Source: GCA-2708415 sp964353185 (GTDB lineage Bacteria; Pseudomonadota; Alphaproteobacteria; Micavibrionales; Micavibrionaceae). Taken from it: 64,000 nt of DNA. Shown here in pieces: positions 16,790 through 25,974 of this stretch. The stretch is taken from NCBI GenBank assembly GCA_964353185.1, contig CAYGUV010000007.1, forward strand, positions 39,878 to 103,877, in the 5' to 3' direction. The position numbers and the translations under genes are program-made. The number at the start of each line of letters is the position of its first letter. Positions within the stretch are counted from its first letter, which is position 1. Below the pieces are notes generated by a model. The model worked only from the letters and a program-made list of their open reading frames with translations. It did not search any database and was not told the DNA's origin.

Positions 16790-17641
16790 ATGCGTTGGCA
16801 ACAAGGGCGAAGAAGTAAGAATGTTGAAAATAGGCGCGGTAAAAAAACTGTGGCAGCTGGTGGTGGTTTAAGCTTATTGGCAGTGGGAATAATTGTTGCA
16901 TTATTGGGCGGTAATCCTGAACCGTTTATTAGTGAGGGGATTGAGCGCACAATCCAAAGCCGCCAAATCTCAAAAACTAATCTGCCTGCCGCAGAAGAAC
17001 AAGAATTGGTTGATTTTGTTTCTGTTGTATTAGGCAGCACAGAAGATGTTTGGCGCGCAGAATATGCAAGTCAAGGCGGAGTTTATAATCCACCAAAATT
17101 AGTTTTATTTAACGATGTAGTTAGCTCCGCTTGTGGCAGAGCAGGATCATCAACAGGGCCATTTTATTGTGGCCGTGACCAAAATATTTATATTGATTTA
17201 GCCTTTTACCATGATTTAAAAACTAAGCTCAACGCACCAGGTGATTTTGCGCAAGCTTATGTGATCGCCCATGAAGTGGCACATCACATACAAAACCAAA
17301 TGGGTGTCTTAGACGCCGTTGAAGAGGCACGCCGCCAGATGAGCAAAGTAGAAGCCAATCGTATGAATGTACGACTAGAGCTTCAGGCAGATTGTTTTTC
17401 AGGAATATGGGCAAGAAAGGTTCAAAACAACTATAATATGATTGAAGAAGGTGACATAGATGAAGCACTAAACGCTGCAAGTCAAATTGGTGATGATCGT
17501 CTTCAAAAACAACAACAAGGATACGTTGTGCCTGATTCATTTACACATGGAACCTCAGCGCAACGTCAAAAATGGTTCAAGCAGGGGTTTAAAACAGGTG
17601 ATATTAATTCCTGTAACACGTTCAATGTACAAAATTTATAA
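16790..17641 (+). CDS. Predicted neutral zinc metallopeptidase (YpfJ family)
   Basis: 283 residues. A cytoplasmic Arg/Lys-rich start (MRWQQGRRSKNVENRRG) precedes a single membrane segment at about 21-40. The remainder is a periplasmic zinc-metallopeptidase domain with HEVAHH (H161, E162, H165) and a downstream LELQADCFSGIW motif supplying the third ligand region, as in the YpfJ/Zn_peptidase family. The domain ends DSFTHGTSAQRQKWFKQGF, also family-typical. AAGGA precedes the ATG. Physiological substrates are not known. Confidence 0.92.
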   Translation: MRWQQGRRSKNVENRRGKKTVAAGGGLSLLAVGIIVALLGGNPEPFISEGIERTIQSRQISKTNLPAAEEQELVDFVSVVLGSTEDVWRAEYASQGGVYNPPKLVLFNDVVSSACGRAGSSTGPFYCGRDQNIYIDLAFYHDLKTKLNAPGDFAQAYVIAHEVAHHIQNQMGVLDAVEEARRQMSKVEANRMNVRLELQADCFSGIWARKVQNNYNMIEEGDIDEALNAASQIGDDRLQKQQQGYVVPDSFTHGTSAQRQKWFKQGFKTGDINSCNTFNVQNL

Positions 17642-17643
17642 GA

Positions 17644-18909
17644 CTAAGGTTTCTTTTTTTCTTCATCTTCTAACTCTTTCATAATGTTATGCCCTTCTTC
17701 GGTAATAGCCATAGATATAGGTGTTGGACGAAGGGGCATATTAATATGATCGCTTTGATCTTTCATGGGTATGGCTTCGCGTTGCGACATACGGAACAAC
17801 CCATAAACGGTTAAACAAAGAAAAATGAAACTAATAGACGGGAAGAACATATATGTTCCAAAGACCGTCATAAAAAATGTGATTATTAAAGGACCCATCG
17901 CCGCACCAATACCGTTCGTTAAAATGGCAGAAGAAGAGGCCGCGACAAACTGCTTGGGATTTAAGTGATCATTAATATAAGCCATACAAAGCCCATAAAT
18001 TGGTAACGTCAGAGTACCCAAAAGAAAGATAACACAATTAAGAAGATATGGTGACCCTGATATAGCCCACGCCAAAGCCGCAATTAAAGAGGCTGCCATA
18101 GACGTCCCAATGATAACAATACGTCGATCAAATCTATCTGATAACCAGCCAATAGGAATTTGTGATGCGACCCCTCCAAAAATATACAGCGCCATAAAGG
18201 TAGAGATTTGCGGCAATGTCATACCAATTTCTGTTGCATAGACCGCGCCAATACTAAATAAGGCACTTGCCCCAAAGCCCACGGCAAATACACCGATAAG
18301 ACCAAAAGGTGAAATTTTATAGAGGCTTTTTAAAGATAAAGTCTCAGGCTCATCAAATTCAGGTGCAGGGCGTGAACTAAGGGCAATTGGTAATAAAGCA
18401 ATAGAGACCAAAATAGAAGCAATTATGAATAAGTTAATGCCTGCTGGATCTGCAAAGTTAAGAAAAAACTGGCCGATAACCATACCGCCATAACTAATAA
18501 ATTGGTAAACACCAAAAATTTTCCCTCTTGTTTTCGTTGTTGACTGATTGCTTAGCCAGCTTTCTACTACAATATATAAACCTGCATACGCAAAACCAGT
18601 GAAAAACCTAATGGGGGCCCACACCCAGGCTTCGGGTATTAATCCGTGAATAAGAACGGTGCTAGAGGCAAGAGAGGCCAAGGCAGTAAAAACACGAATA
18701 TGACCAACATTATTGACCATTTTAGGGACGTAATGCGACCCCGCCAAAAATCCAAAGTAAAAGAGCGACATGATCACCCCAATGGTGATTGTTTCGAACC
18801 CTTCTATGGAGGCGCGAACACCCAAAAGTGTTCCTTGCAGACCGTTTCCTATCATAATAAGACCCAAGCCGAAGAATAATGGCCAAGAGGTAGAAACTGT
18901 TTTTATCAT
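17644..18909 (-). CDS. MFS transporter, YcaD-like
   Basis: 421 residues with about twelve hydrophobic segments. The first segments (GLGLIMIGNGLQGTLLGVRA, FYFGFLAGSHYVPKMVNNVG) and the GWLSDRFDRR loop between segments 8 and 9 are those of the YcaD/UMF-type major facilitator subgroup. The substrate is unknown. The C-terminus is cytoplasmic and acidic (KELEDEEKKKP). Its stop lies 2 nt from the stop of the convergent metallopeptidase gene. Confidence 0.88.
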   Translation of the reverse strand: MIKTVSTSWPLFFGLGLIMIGNGLQGTLLGVRASIEGFETITIGVIMSLFYFGFLAGSHYVPKMVNNVGHIRVFTALASLASSTVLIHGLIPEAWVWAPIRFFTGFAYAGLYIVVESWLSNQSTTKTRGKIFGVYQFISYGGMVIGQFFLNFADPAGINLFIIASILVSIALLPIALSSRPAPEFDEPETLSLKSLYKISPFGLIGVFAVGFGASALFSIGAVYATEIGMTLPQISTFMALYIFGGVASQIPIGWLSDRFDRRIVIIGTSMAASLIAALAWAISGSPYLLNCVIFLLGTLTLPIYGLCMAYINDHLNPKQFVAASSSAILTNGIGAAMGPLIITFFMTVFGTYMFFPSISFIFLCLTVYGLFRMSQREAIPMKDQSDHINMPLRPTPISMAITEEGHNIMKELEDEEKKKP

Positions 18910-19016
18910 GGTAAGATCCTAATGTTTAACTTCTGTGCTTCTTATGACTGGAGCGCAAGGCAAAATCAAGTTAATATTGTAATAGATTAATATTTTTCAA
19001 TATAGGAAATCATCTC

Positions 19017-19916
19017 ATGAGCAATCCCTTGAATAACTCTCAATCTACAAACCATATTATGGTGATGGAGCCTGTGGAGTTTTACTCTAATCCACAAACG
19101 ATGGAGACGAATTCTTATCAACACGAAAATGATAAAACGATTGAAGAAATACAAGAAAAATCTAAACAAGAATTCCGTGCCTTTCGTGACCTGTTGGTTG
19201 ACCATGGAATTATCGTAACCACCACTTTGGGACAAAAAGGATGTCCCGATGACATTTTTTGTAATAACTGGGTTTCAACCCATAGCGGTGGGCGCATGAC
19301 TTTATACCCAATGCTTGCGCCTAACCGGCAGATTGAACGGCGTCCTGAATTGATTGAATTTTTAAAAGGGCGTTATCCTGATGTGATTGATTTGGTTGAA
19401 TATGAGAAAGAAGGCAAAGCTTTGGAAAGTACGGGCGCACATTGGTTAGACCGTGTAAATAAAATTGCGTATCAAAATATTTCCAAACGCTCTGATTTAG
19501 AACTTGGTAAAATTTGGTGTGACAAAAATGATTTTACTCATTTTCCTTTTGAGACGGAATATAAAGGCAAGCCTGTATATCATGCGGATGTTGTCATGTG
19601 GATTGGATCCGAAATTGCAGGTATCTGCAGCGAGAATTTAATCAGTCGTGATATTATTGATCATTTAAAACAAAAGCGAGATGTGATCGAATTTACCACT
19701 GTTCAGATGGAGCATTTCTGCGGTAATTCATTAGAAGTTATTGGAAGAGGTGGTGAGAAGATGCTGGTGATGTCTGCTGCTGGCTATGGCTCTCTTCGTG
19801 ATGATCAAAAAGATAAATTAGGCCAGTATTACAAAACAATTATTAAACCAGATATTCGGACAATTGAATATTATGGCGGTGGATCGGCAAGATGTATGTT
19901 GCTAGAGATGTTTTAA
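19017..19916 (+). CDS. Amidinotransferase-fold hydrolase, CtlX-like
   Basis: 299 residues of the guanidino-group-modifying (arginine deiminase/amidinotransferase) superfamily. Features are MVMEPVEFYSNPQT near the N-terminus, DDIFCNNWVSTHSGGRMTLYPM (substrate Asp region), HADVVMWIG (catalytic His) and the terminal GGGSARCMLLEMF with nucleophile C293. The arrangement resembles the citrulline-utilisation hydrolase CtlX group, so hydrolysis of citrulline or a related ureido compound is likely, though other guanidino substrates cannot be excluded. It is a single gene, divergent from the MFS permease. Confidence 0.85.
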   Translation: MSNPLNNSQSTNHIMVMEPVEFYSNPQTMETNSYQHENDKTIEEIQEKSKQEFRAFRDLLVDHGIIVTTTLGQKGCPDDIFCNNWVSTHSGGRMTLYPMLAPNRQIERRPELIEFLKGRYPDVIDLVEYEKEGKALESTGAHWLDRVNKIAYQNISKRSDLELGKIWCDKNDFTHFPFETEYKGKPVYHADVVMWIGSEIAGICSENLISRDIIDHLKQKRDVIEFTTVQMEHFCGNSLEVIGRGGEKMLVMSAAGYGSLRDDQKDKLGQYYKTIIKPDIRTIEYYGGGSARCMLLEMF

Positions 19917-19924
19917 AGGTTTAA

Positions 19925-20527
19925 TCAAACGCTTCTATCTAATTGTGTGCCGCGTAAGACCTGAAACGGGTTGTTGTTTGACTGATCGGAAACTGCCGTG
20001 CGGCCAACAATAAATTCTCTATTATCGGGTTGCACGTTGTATTGTACGTTGCTTTGTGTGTCACCATTTTCATTGGTAAAGCGTTGCGTTAAACGAAAAC
20101 TACCATCATCTTGACGGTCAAAAACATTTTCTAAAAGGGTGGTATTGCCCGAGTTATTTTGTTGAACAACAGTTCGTGTTGATCGATTGTCCGTATTAAT
20201 AACTTCTTCAATGCGTGTGAATTTTCGTCCGGTTAAACTTTCAAATTCTTGTAGTTTTCTAAAACCATTATCTAATGTTTCTATGCGCTCACTAACTAAA
20301 AATGTGCTGTCGGGATTGGCGGTAAAGGCCGTATTGTTGCTAGTTCCTTGATTTTTTCTAATAGTTTCATTTGAAATAGTAACAGAATCTTTGATCTGTT
20401 CCGCGGGCTGTGATTGGGAAGACGCAGACTTATTTTTGCTAGTCGCGTCAGTTTTTTGCAAAGTGTTTGAATTCACTTCACGCTGCAAGAGGTTATTTAA
20501 CAATAATGAATTGTTACGCAATTCCAT
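19925..20527 (-). CDS. Hypothetical Ser/Thr/Asn/Gln-rich protein
   Basis: 200 residues without signal peptide or membrane segment. Residues 1-80 are Ser/Asn/Gln-rich and probably disordered. A short DSVTISNETI motif there resembles the D-S-V-x-(I/L)-S element of some flagellar-related and anti-sigma proteins, but no flagellar gene is nearby and I do not press this. The rest is beta-rich with repeated R-x-T/V patterns (NGFRKLQEFESLTGRKFTRI, DDGSFRLTQRFTNENG). It is probably a structural or secreted-by-other-route protein of narrow distribution. Confidence 0.5.
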   Translation of the reverse strand: MELRNNSLLLNNLLQREVNSNTLQKTDATSKNKSASSQSQPAEQIKDSVTISNETIRKNQGTSNNTAFTANPDSTFLVSERIETLDNGFRKLQEFESLTGRKFTRIEEVINTDNRSTRTVVQQNNSGNTTLLENVFDRQDDGSFRLTQRFTNENGDTQSNVQYNVQPDNREFIVGRTAVSDQSNNNPFQVLRGTQLDRSV

Positions 20528-20541
20528 GGGCTTAATTCCAT

Positions 20542-20635
20542 CCTATACAAAAATCACAAAAATTTATGTGATCAATCACCAAAAAATTTCTTAAACCCTA
20601 CCGATGATTTAAGAAGAAAATTCGGGTTGTATAGG
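20542..20635. repeat. Structured intergenic element bounded by 9-bp inverted repeats
   Basis: CCTATACAA at 20542-20550 is the exact inverse of TTGTATAGG at 20627-20635. Inside lie GTGAT/ATCAC pairs and a further perfect 8-bp inverted repeat, TTCTTAAA at 20588-20595 with TTTAAGAA at 20608-20615 (12-nt loop). On the minus strand the inner hairpin is followed by ATTTTTT, so it could end transcripts from the M3 peptidase gene. The left end may also contain the promoter of the 20527 gene. No target-site duplication is seen. Confidence 0.45.
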
Positions 20636-20744
20636 CAATCCTTTGCCACCAACGCGATAATTATTTAGACATGAAAACATATTAATACAAAAAAGCATTT
20701 TTTTGCAAGTCTACGAAAAATTTATACTCAAATTAATGTGGATT

Positions 20745-22793
20745 TTACGCTGCTTTATCGTCCAAGAGGCCCTCACGGCGCAATAATGCGTCAGGATCTG
20801 CATCACGGCCGCGAAAATTACGGTAAAGTACATCAGGCTTATCACTACCGCCTTTTGATAAAATGGTGTCTTTATATCGATTTGCAGTTTCCACATCGTA
20901 AAGGCCATTTTCCTCAAAAAGCTCAAAAGTGTCAGCATCCAAAACTTCTGCCCATTTGTAACTATAATATCCTGCGGAATATCCCCCCGCAAATATATGG
21001 GCAAAACTTGTGGACATTGGTCCAGCCAATCTTGGGAAGAGGCGTGTATCTTTTGTGGCGCTATCTTCAAATTCGGCGACGTCTTTAATCTCTGCTGGAT
21101 CAGCCGTATGATACAAAAGATCCATCTTGGCAAAGCTAACTTGTCTAAGGCCGCCAAATCCAACCATGAAGTTTTTGGCATTATTAACTTTGTCGATCAG
21201 ATCATTTGGAATTGTCTCACCAGTCTTATAATGCTTTGCAAATAAATCGAGCGTTTCTTTTTTGTAAGCCCAGTTTTCTTGAACTTGTGAAGGTAACTCA
21301 ACAAAGTCCCACAAAACGCTTGTACCTGCATGTGAAGAATAGGTCACATCCGAAAGTAAGGCATGGATGGCATGCCCCATTTCATGGAACAAAGTTGTTA
21401 CCTCACCAAATGTCAGAAGAGAGGGAGTATCTTTTGTAGGTTTTGTAAAATTACAAACAATGGCTACAAGCGGACTTTTCATTTCACCATTTTGTAAGCC
21501 TTGATCGCGGTAGCTTGTTTTCCAAGCACCTTGTTTTTTACCACTACGGGGATAAAAATCAGCATAAAGTACACCTACAAATTTACCTGTGTCCTGGTTA
21601 TGGATTTCATAGGCGTTTACATCTTTATGCCATGTTGGAATTTTTTCTGATTTTTTGAATGATAGCTGAAATAATTTTGTGAAATGGGTAAAAACGCCAT
21701 CCAACACATTATCTAATGGGAAGTAGGGACGTAAATCTTCGCTCGAAAAATCAAATAATTTTTGTTTTAATTTCTCGCTGAAATACCCTACATCCCAAGG
21801 CATCAGCTCCTCAGTAAAACCTTGTTCTTTTGCAAAATCTTGAAGTTGTTTTAAGTCTTTATCTGCGGCTGGTTTATAGACGGCCAATAATTTGTCTAAA
21901 AATTCGAATACCCCTTCTGGTGATTTGGCCATACGACGTTCTAAAACATAATGCGCGTGAGTGTCATATCCTAATAACTTTGCACGTTCATCACGTAGAC
22001 TTACGATGGTCTTAATTAAGTCTGAGTTATCATATTCATCCCCATAGGAGCGATTACCAAACGCCCGCCATATCTTCTCACGCAAATCCCGATTATCGGC
22101 GTAGGTGACAAACGGACCATAGCTTGGGTAATCAAGCGTGAAGAGCCATTTATTTTTCTCATCTTTTTCTTCTGCGGCCTGTTTTGCGCCCGCTAAAGCG
22201 GTCTCAGGAAGACCTACTAAATCCTCTTCGTTTTCAATCCAAAGCTCAAATTTTTCTGAAGATTTTTTTGTGTTATTCATGAAATGAGGCCCAAGTATTG
22301 ACATTTCTTGAGATATTTCGCGAAAGCGCGCTTTTTTTTCTTCCGCCAGTAAAGCGCCGCCACGAACAAATCCAATATAGGTGTCTTCTAACAAAGTATG
22401 TTGCTCAGTATTAAGCGTTAAAGAATTTCTTTGGTCATAGACAGCTTTGATACGCGCAAATAATTCCTCGTCCAAGGCGACATCACTTGTAAAATTGGCG
22501 CTTAGGGGGCCGATTTCTTCAGCAAGTTTTTCTAAGTCATCCGTTCCTGCCGCGCTGAGTTGGTTATAGAAAATGGAGGTAACTGAGCCAAGCAAGTTTG
22601 ACGCTTCTTCTAGGGCGACGATGGTATTAGCGAAATCTGGTGTTGCACTATTGTTTTTTATTGCCTGTATATTCCTGCGCGCCTCCTTAATAGCGGCCTC
22701 AACAGCAGGTAAGTAGTGTTGCGCTTCAATTTTATCAAATTGTGGAGCTTCGTGAGGGTTTGGAGACTTTTCTAATAATGGATTATTGCTCAT
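20745..22793 (-). CDS. M3 family metallopeptidase (oligopeptidase A / dipeptidyl carboxypeptidase type)
   Basis: 682 residues, the usual length of the thimet oligopeptidase/PrlC/Dcp family. The zinc site FHEMGHAIHAL has HEMGH at 470-474, and the downstream Glu is in the SSHAGTSVLWDFVELPSQ region. The C-terminal block FAGGYSAGYYSYKWAEVLDAD is highly characteristic. It is a cytoplasmic enzyme degrading peptides, including cleaved signal peptides. It is transcribed alone, divergent from mnmC. Whether it behaves as PrlC or Dcp is not decided. Confidence 0.93.
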   Translation of the reverse strand: MSNNPLLEKSPNPHEAPQFDKIEAQHYLPAVEAAIKEARRNIQAIKNNSATPDFANTIVALEEASNLLGSVTSIFYNQLSAAGTDDLEKLAEEIGPLSANFTSDVALDEELFARIKAVYDQRNSLTLNTEQHTLLEDTYIGFVRGGALLAEEKKARFREISQEMSILGPHFMNNTKKSSEKFELWIENEEDLVGLPETALAGAKQAAEEKDEKNKWLFTLDYPSYGPFVTYADNRDLREKIWRAFGNRSYGDEYDNSDLIKTIVSLRDERAKLLGYDTHAHYVLERRMAKSPEGVFEFLDKLLAVYKPAADKDLKQLQDFAKEQGFTEELMPWDVGYFSEKLKQKLFDFSSEDLRPYFPLDNVLDGVFTHFTKLFQLSFKKSEKIPTWHKDVNAYEIHNQDTGKFVGVLYADFYPRSGKKQGAWKTSYRDQGLQNGEMKSPLVAIVCNFTKPTKDTPSLLTFGEVTTLFHEMGHAIHALLSDVTYSSHAGTSVLWDFVELPSQVQENWAYKKETLDLFAKHYKTGETIPNDLIDKVNNAKNFMVGFGGLRQVSFAKMDLLYHTADPAEIKDVAEFEDSATKDTRLFPRLAGPMSTSFAHIFAGGYSAGYYSYKWAEVLDADTFELFEENGLYDVETANRYKDTILSKGGSDKPDVLYRNFRGRDADPDALLRREGLLDDKAA

Positions 22794-22854
22794 AATTGTC
22801 CTTTTATAAAACTAATGCTTAAAAAATATTATAGTTCAGAGTATAACCATTTTC

Positions 22855-24615
22855 ATGAAAGGTTCACCATATTCTGATCAATTTGATGATTTTTATTTTT
22901 CACGGCACGATGGATTGGCTGAAACATGCCATATTTATCTTAAAGGTAATAATTTACCTCAATCGTGGAAAGATAAAGAAAGTTTCTCCATTTTTGAAAC
23001 AGGTTTTGGCACGGGCTTGAATTTTTTAGCCGTGTGGGACTTATTTGAAAAAACCGCCAAAGAAAGTCAAACATTAGATTTTGTAAGTGTTGAAAAATAT
23101 CCCCTATCTATATCAGAAATAAAAAAAGCGTTGGAGCCATGGTCGTCTGACTTTAAAGATAAAATCGATACGTTGTGTCATTTATATCCAATTCGTATAC
23201 GCGGCACGCACCGTATTAAAATATCATCAAAAATTACATTAACATTAATTTTTGATGATATTAACGATGCATTGCCTACACTAAACGGGGCATATGATTG
23301 TTGGTTTTTAGATGGATTTAGCCCCGCCAAAAACCCAGATATGTGGAATGAAAAATTATATGAAAACATGGCACGTTTGAGTAAGTCGGGCGCGACTATT
23401 GCGACATTTACTTCTGTTGGAAATGTGCGGCGTGGCCTTCAGTCGGCTGGGTTTGATGTTAAAAAACAAGAAGGCTTTAGATATAAAAGGCATATATTAA
23501 CAGGGGTTTTTCAAGGTAAAGCAGCTGAAATTGTTTCTGGAATAAAAGCTCATAGTAAAGTAGCCATTATTGGTGGTGGCCTTTCTGGGACGGCTTGCGC
23601 TTATGTGTTAAAACAATACGGATACGAGCCCATCATCTATGAAGCATCCGATGGCTTAGCGTCTGGTGCATCTGGCAATGATTGTGGCTTTTATAATCCA
23701 AGGTTTACGGGACTTTGGGACGGGGTTGCTCAGTTCTTTGCGCCTGCATACGCCCAATTTATTACAATGGCTAAACAAGCCGGTGATGAGATCAATTATA
23801 ATCCTTGCGGGGCATTACATTTAATAAATACACCAGAAAAAGAAAAGCGATTTAGCGCTATGATTGAAAATTGGGGGTGGCACGGTAACCATGCCCGGAT
23901 ATTAGAAGCAAAAGAAGTATCAAGCATCGCAGGAATACCTCTGGAGCATAAAGCTTTATATTTATCAGATGCAGGATCTGTAAATCCTAAAAAGCTTTGT
24001 CATTACTACGCCAAAGATATCAAGGTGAAATATAATACCAAAATAGAAGATTTAAGCGCCCTTAATGAAGAGGCGGTTATTATTTGTAATGCCTATCACG
24101 CGAAAATATATGATGCGATTGATGAAGACATGACACAGACGGTGCGCGGTCAAATTACCAAAATAAAAACCAACAGCACAATTGAAAAATTAAAATGTAA
24201 TTTACATTACGGCGGATATATTTCAGCCAATCAAAATGGAAAACATTCTGTTGGGGCAACCTTTCAACCGTGGTCTGATACGCTAGATATCCTAGCTGAA
24301 GACCATGACTATAATTTAAAAAATTTAAATCAATCAGTGGGTAATATAAATATCGATCAAAAAGATGTTATAGAGGGCTGGGCTGGGTTAAGGACTGCTT
24401 CGAAAGATCGTTTTCCTATAGTGGGGCGTGTTTTAGAGGATAAAAATATTTTTGTCTCTATGGCTTTTGGCTCTCACGGCTTAGTGGGGGCTTTGCAATC
24501 AGCCCATATTTTGGCAGATTTACTAAGGGGAGAGCAACATTGTTTTCAATTTGATGTAAAAAAAGCACTTAGTTTTCAACGCTTTACCGAAAGAAAAAAC
24601 AAATTAAACAAATAA
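22855..24615 (+). CDS. mnmC: Bifunctional tRNA (mnm5s2U34) methyltransferase / FAD-dependent oxidase
   Basis: 586 residues in two domains. The N-terminal SAM methyltransferase (1-about 215) opens with PYSDQFDDFYFSRHDGLAET and has ETGFGTGLNFL (48-58) and DGFSPAKNPDMW. The C-terminal FAD oxidase has the dinucleotide motif VAIIGGGLSG (236-245) and ends with FPIVGRV and SMAFGSHGLVGALQSAHILA. Together they complete mnm5 formation on wobble uridine of tRNAs. It is shorter than the Escherichia coli enzyme (668 aa) but has both halves. It starts 61 nt from the M3 peptidase start, divergently. Confidence 0.94.
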   Translation: MKGSPYSDQFDDFYFSRHDGLAETCHIYLKGNNLPQSWKDKESFSIFETGFGTGLNFLAVWDLFEKTAKESQTLDFVSVEKYPLSISEIKKALEPWSSDFKDKIDTLCHLYPIRIRGTHRIKISSKITLTLIFDDINDALPTLNGAYDCWFLDGFSPAKNPDMWNEKLYENMARLSKSGATIATFTSVGNVRRGLQSAGFDVKKQEGFRYKRHILTGVFQGKAAEIVSGIKAHSKVAIIGGGLSGTACAYVLKQYGYEPIIYEASDGLASGASGNDCGFYNPRFTGLWDGVAQFFAPAYAQFITMAKQAGDEINYNPCGALHLINTPEKEKRFSAMIENWGWHGNHARILEAKEVSSIAGIPLEHKALYLSDAGSVNPKKLCHYYAKDIKVKYNTKIEDLSALNEEAVIICNAYHAKIYDAIDEDMTQTVRGQITKIKTNSTIEKLKCNLHYGGYISANQNGKHSVGATFQPWSDTLDILAEDHDYNLKNLNQSVGNINIDQKDVIEGWAGLRTASKDRFPIVGRVLEDKNIFVSMAFGSHGLVGALQSAHILADLLRGEQHCFQFDVKKALSFQRFTERKNKLNK

Positions 24616-24641
24616 TACTTTTTATTATGGTAATATAGATT

Positions 24642-24803
24642 ATGAAGAAAATTTATGCTTACTTGCTCTGTAAAAAAGCAACAACCGCTATAGAATATGT
24701 TTTAATTGCCTCGGGTATTGCCCTTGGGCTTTTGGGCGTCTTAATAGTATTTGGCAATGACATGATTAATCTTTATGATTTGTTACCAGATTTATTTGGA
24801 TAA
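24642..24803 (+). CDS. Orphan Flp-like mini-pilin
   Basis: A 53-residue protein beginning MKKIYAYLLCKKATTAIEYV. It has the Flp-family class III signal: after a short basic leader, TTAIEYVLIASGIALGLLGV forms the pilin helix with Glu at +5 and Tyr at +6 if cleavage follows Ala (AT..IEY; most Flp pilins have Gly at -1). It ends NLYDLLPDLFG. It lies 27 nt behind mnmC and 17 nt before the glycosyltransferase gene, far from the Tad locus at 47.7-59.7 kb. No clear ribosome site is visible. It may be a minor pilin or pseudopilin processed by the same peptidase (51 kb). Confidence 0.75.
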   Translation: MKKIYAYLLCKKATTAIEYVLIASGIALGLLGVLIVFGNDMINLYDLLPDLFG

Positions 24804-24820
24804 CAAAAGACGACTTTCTC

Positions 24821-25876
24821 ATGCACATAACATTATCATTACTTTGCCTTATGGGCATCGTTTTATCCTTTATTCTTTTTTATGCAGGCAAAAAGATTGC
24901 GCCTAAACTTGGTATGGTAGACGAACCTGGGGGGCGTAAAAAACATGAAGGTGCTGTTCCTGTTATTGGCGGTATTATTATTATTCCCACATATTTTTCT
25001 CTTATATATTTTTCACCTATTCCATCAGGTGTTGGACTTTTACCTTTATTATTTGGTACATTTATTTTGCTTGTGATTGGCGCATGGGATGATCGCAAGC
25101 ATATTAAGCCTTGGTTTCGTTTTGTCTTACAAATATGGATTGCCTGTTATGTTGTTGTTTTCTGCGGGGCAGAATTAACGCAATTAGGAAATCTTTTTGG
25201 CTTTGGCATCGTAAGTTTGGGGTTCATGGCAAAGGTGTTTTCTGTGACATGCCTTGTTCTTTTGATGAATGCGATAAATATGATGGATGGCCTTGATGGG
25301 CTAGCGGGGGGCTTTGTTGTCGTTGCCATGGGCATTTTCTATTTAGTGGCATTTGATGGGGGTGCAGTCTGGATGATGCAGGCTATTTTACTACTTTTGG
25401 TGCCTCTTTTTGTTTTTCTTATTTTTAATGGGCGGTATCCGTTTCATAAAAAAGCATCTATTTTCTTGGGGGATGCAGGGGCGTTATCGTTGGCGCTAAT
25501 AATGGGGTGGTTTGCTATTCATACCGTTATTCCTTCTGAAGTTAATCAAACGCCGCGTGCAGACCTATTCTCTCCTGTTTTAATTATTTGGGTTATGAGC
25601 GTCCCTATTATCGAAACATTTTCAATCTTTTTTACACGCATGAAACAAGGGCGTAGTCCGTTTGAGGCAGATCGTCTTCATCTACATTGCATTTTACAAG
25701 ACAAGGGGTGGCAACCTCAGATTATTACTCCCTTTATTCTATTTACCGCGTTCATTACAGGCTTGATTGGGTATCTTGGACTTAAATTTGGTCTACCTGA
25801 TTATGTGCTTTTATATAGCTGGAGCGCCATTCTCCTCGGAATTACTTATTTTCGCCTTAAAAAATTCGGGAAATAA
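24821..25876 (+). CDS. Undecaprenyl-phosphate sugar-1-phosphate transferase (WecA/MraY family)
   Basis: 351 residues and about ten membrane segments. Family motifs are PGGRKKHEGAVPVIGG in loop 1, NAINMMDGLDGLAGG (catalytic Asp pair region), FLGDAGALSLAL and HLHCILQDKG (the H-x-H motif of the last cytoplasmic loop). It should transfer a HexNAc-1-phosphate from UDP-sugar to undecaprenyl phosphate, starting O-antigen, enterobacterial-common-antigen-like or exopolysaccharide synthesis. WecA/TagO type is more likely than MraY because no murein genes flank it. It starts 17 nt after the mini-pilin. Confidence 0.9.
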   Translation: MHITLSLLCLMGIVLSFILFYAGKKIAPKLGMVDEPGGRKKHEGAVPVIGGIIIIPTYFSLIYFSPIPSGVGLLPLLFGTFILLVIGAWDDRKHIKPWFRFVLQIWIACYVVVFCGAELTQLGNLFGFGIVSLGFMAKVFSVTCLVLLMNAINMMDGLDGLAGGFVVVAMGIFYLVAFDGGAVWMMQAILLLLVPLFVFLIFNGRYPFHKKASIFLGDAGALSLALIMGWFAIHTVIPSEVNQTPRADLFSPVLIIWVMSVPIIETFSIFFTRMKQGRSPFEADRLHLHCILQDKGWQPQIITPFILFTAFITGLIGYLGLKFGLPDYVLLYSWSAILLGITYFRLKKFGK

Positions 25877-25974
25877 TCTTATTTTTTGCGGATCAAAAAC
25901 ACTTTTGGTTCGTAGTATTATTATAGTTGTTAAATTAAACGACATAAAAACTCATTGAAACAAAGGAAAATTTT

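Noticed and set aside
20588..20615. Inner hairpin at 20588-20615 called as a definite terminator
   Set aside because: The stem is AT-rich (TTCTTAAA/TTTAAGAA) with a 12-nt loop, so it is too weak to call confidently. It is described only as part of the structured element.
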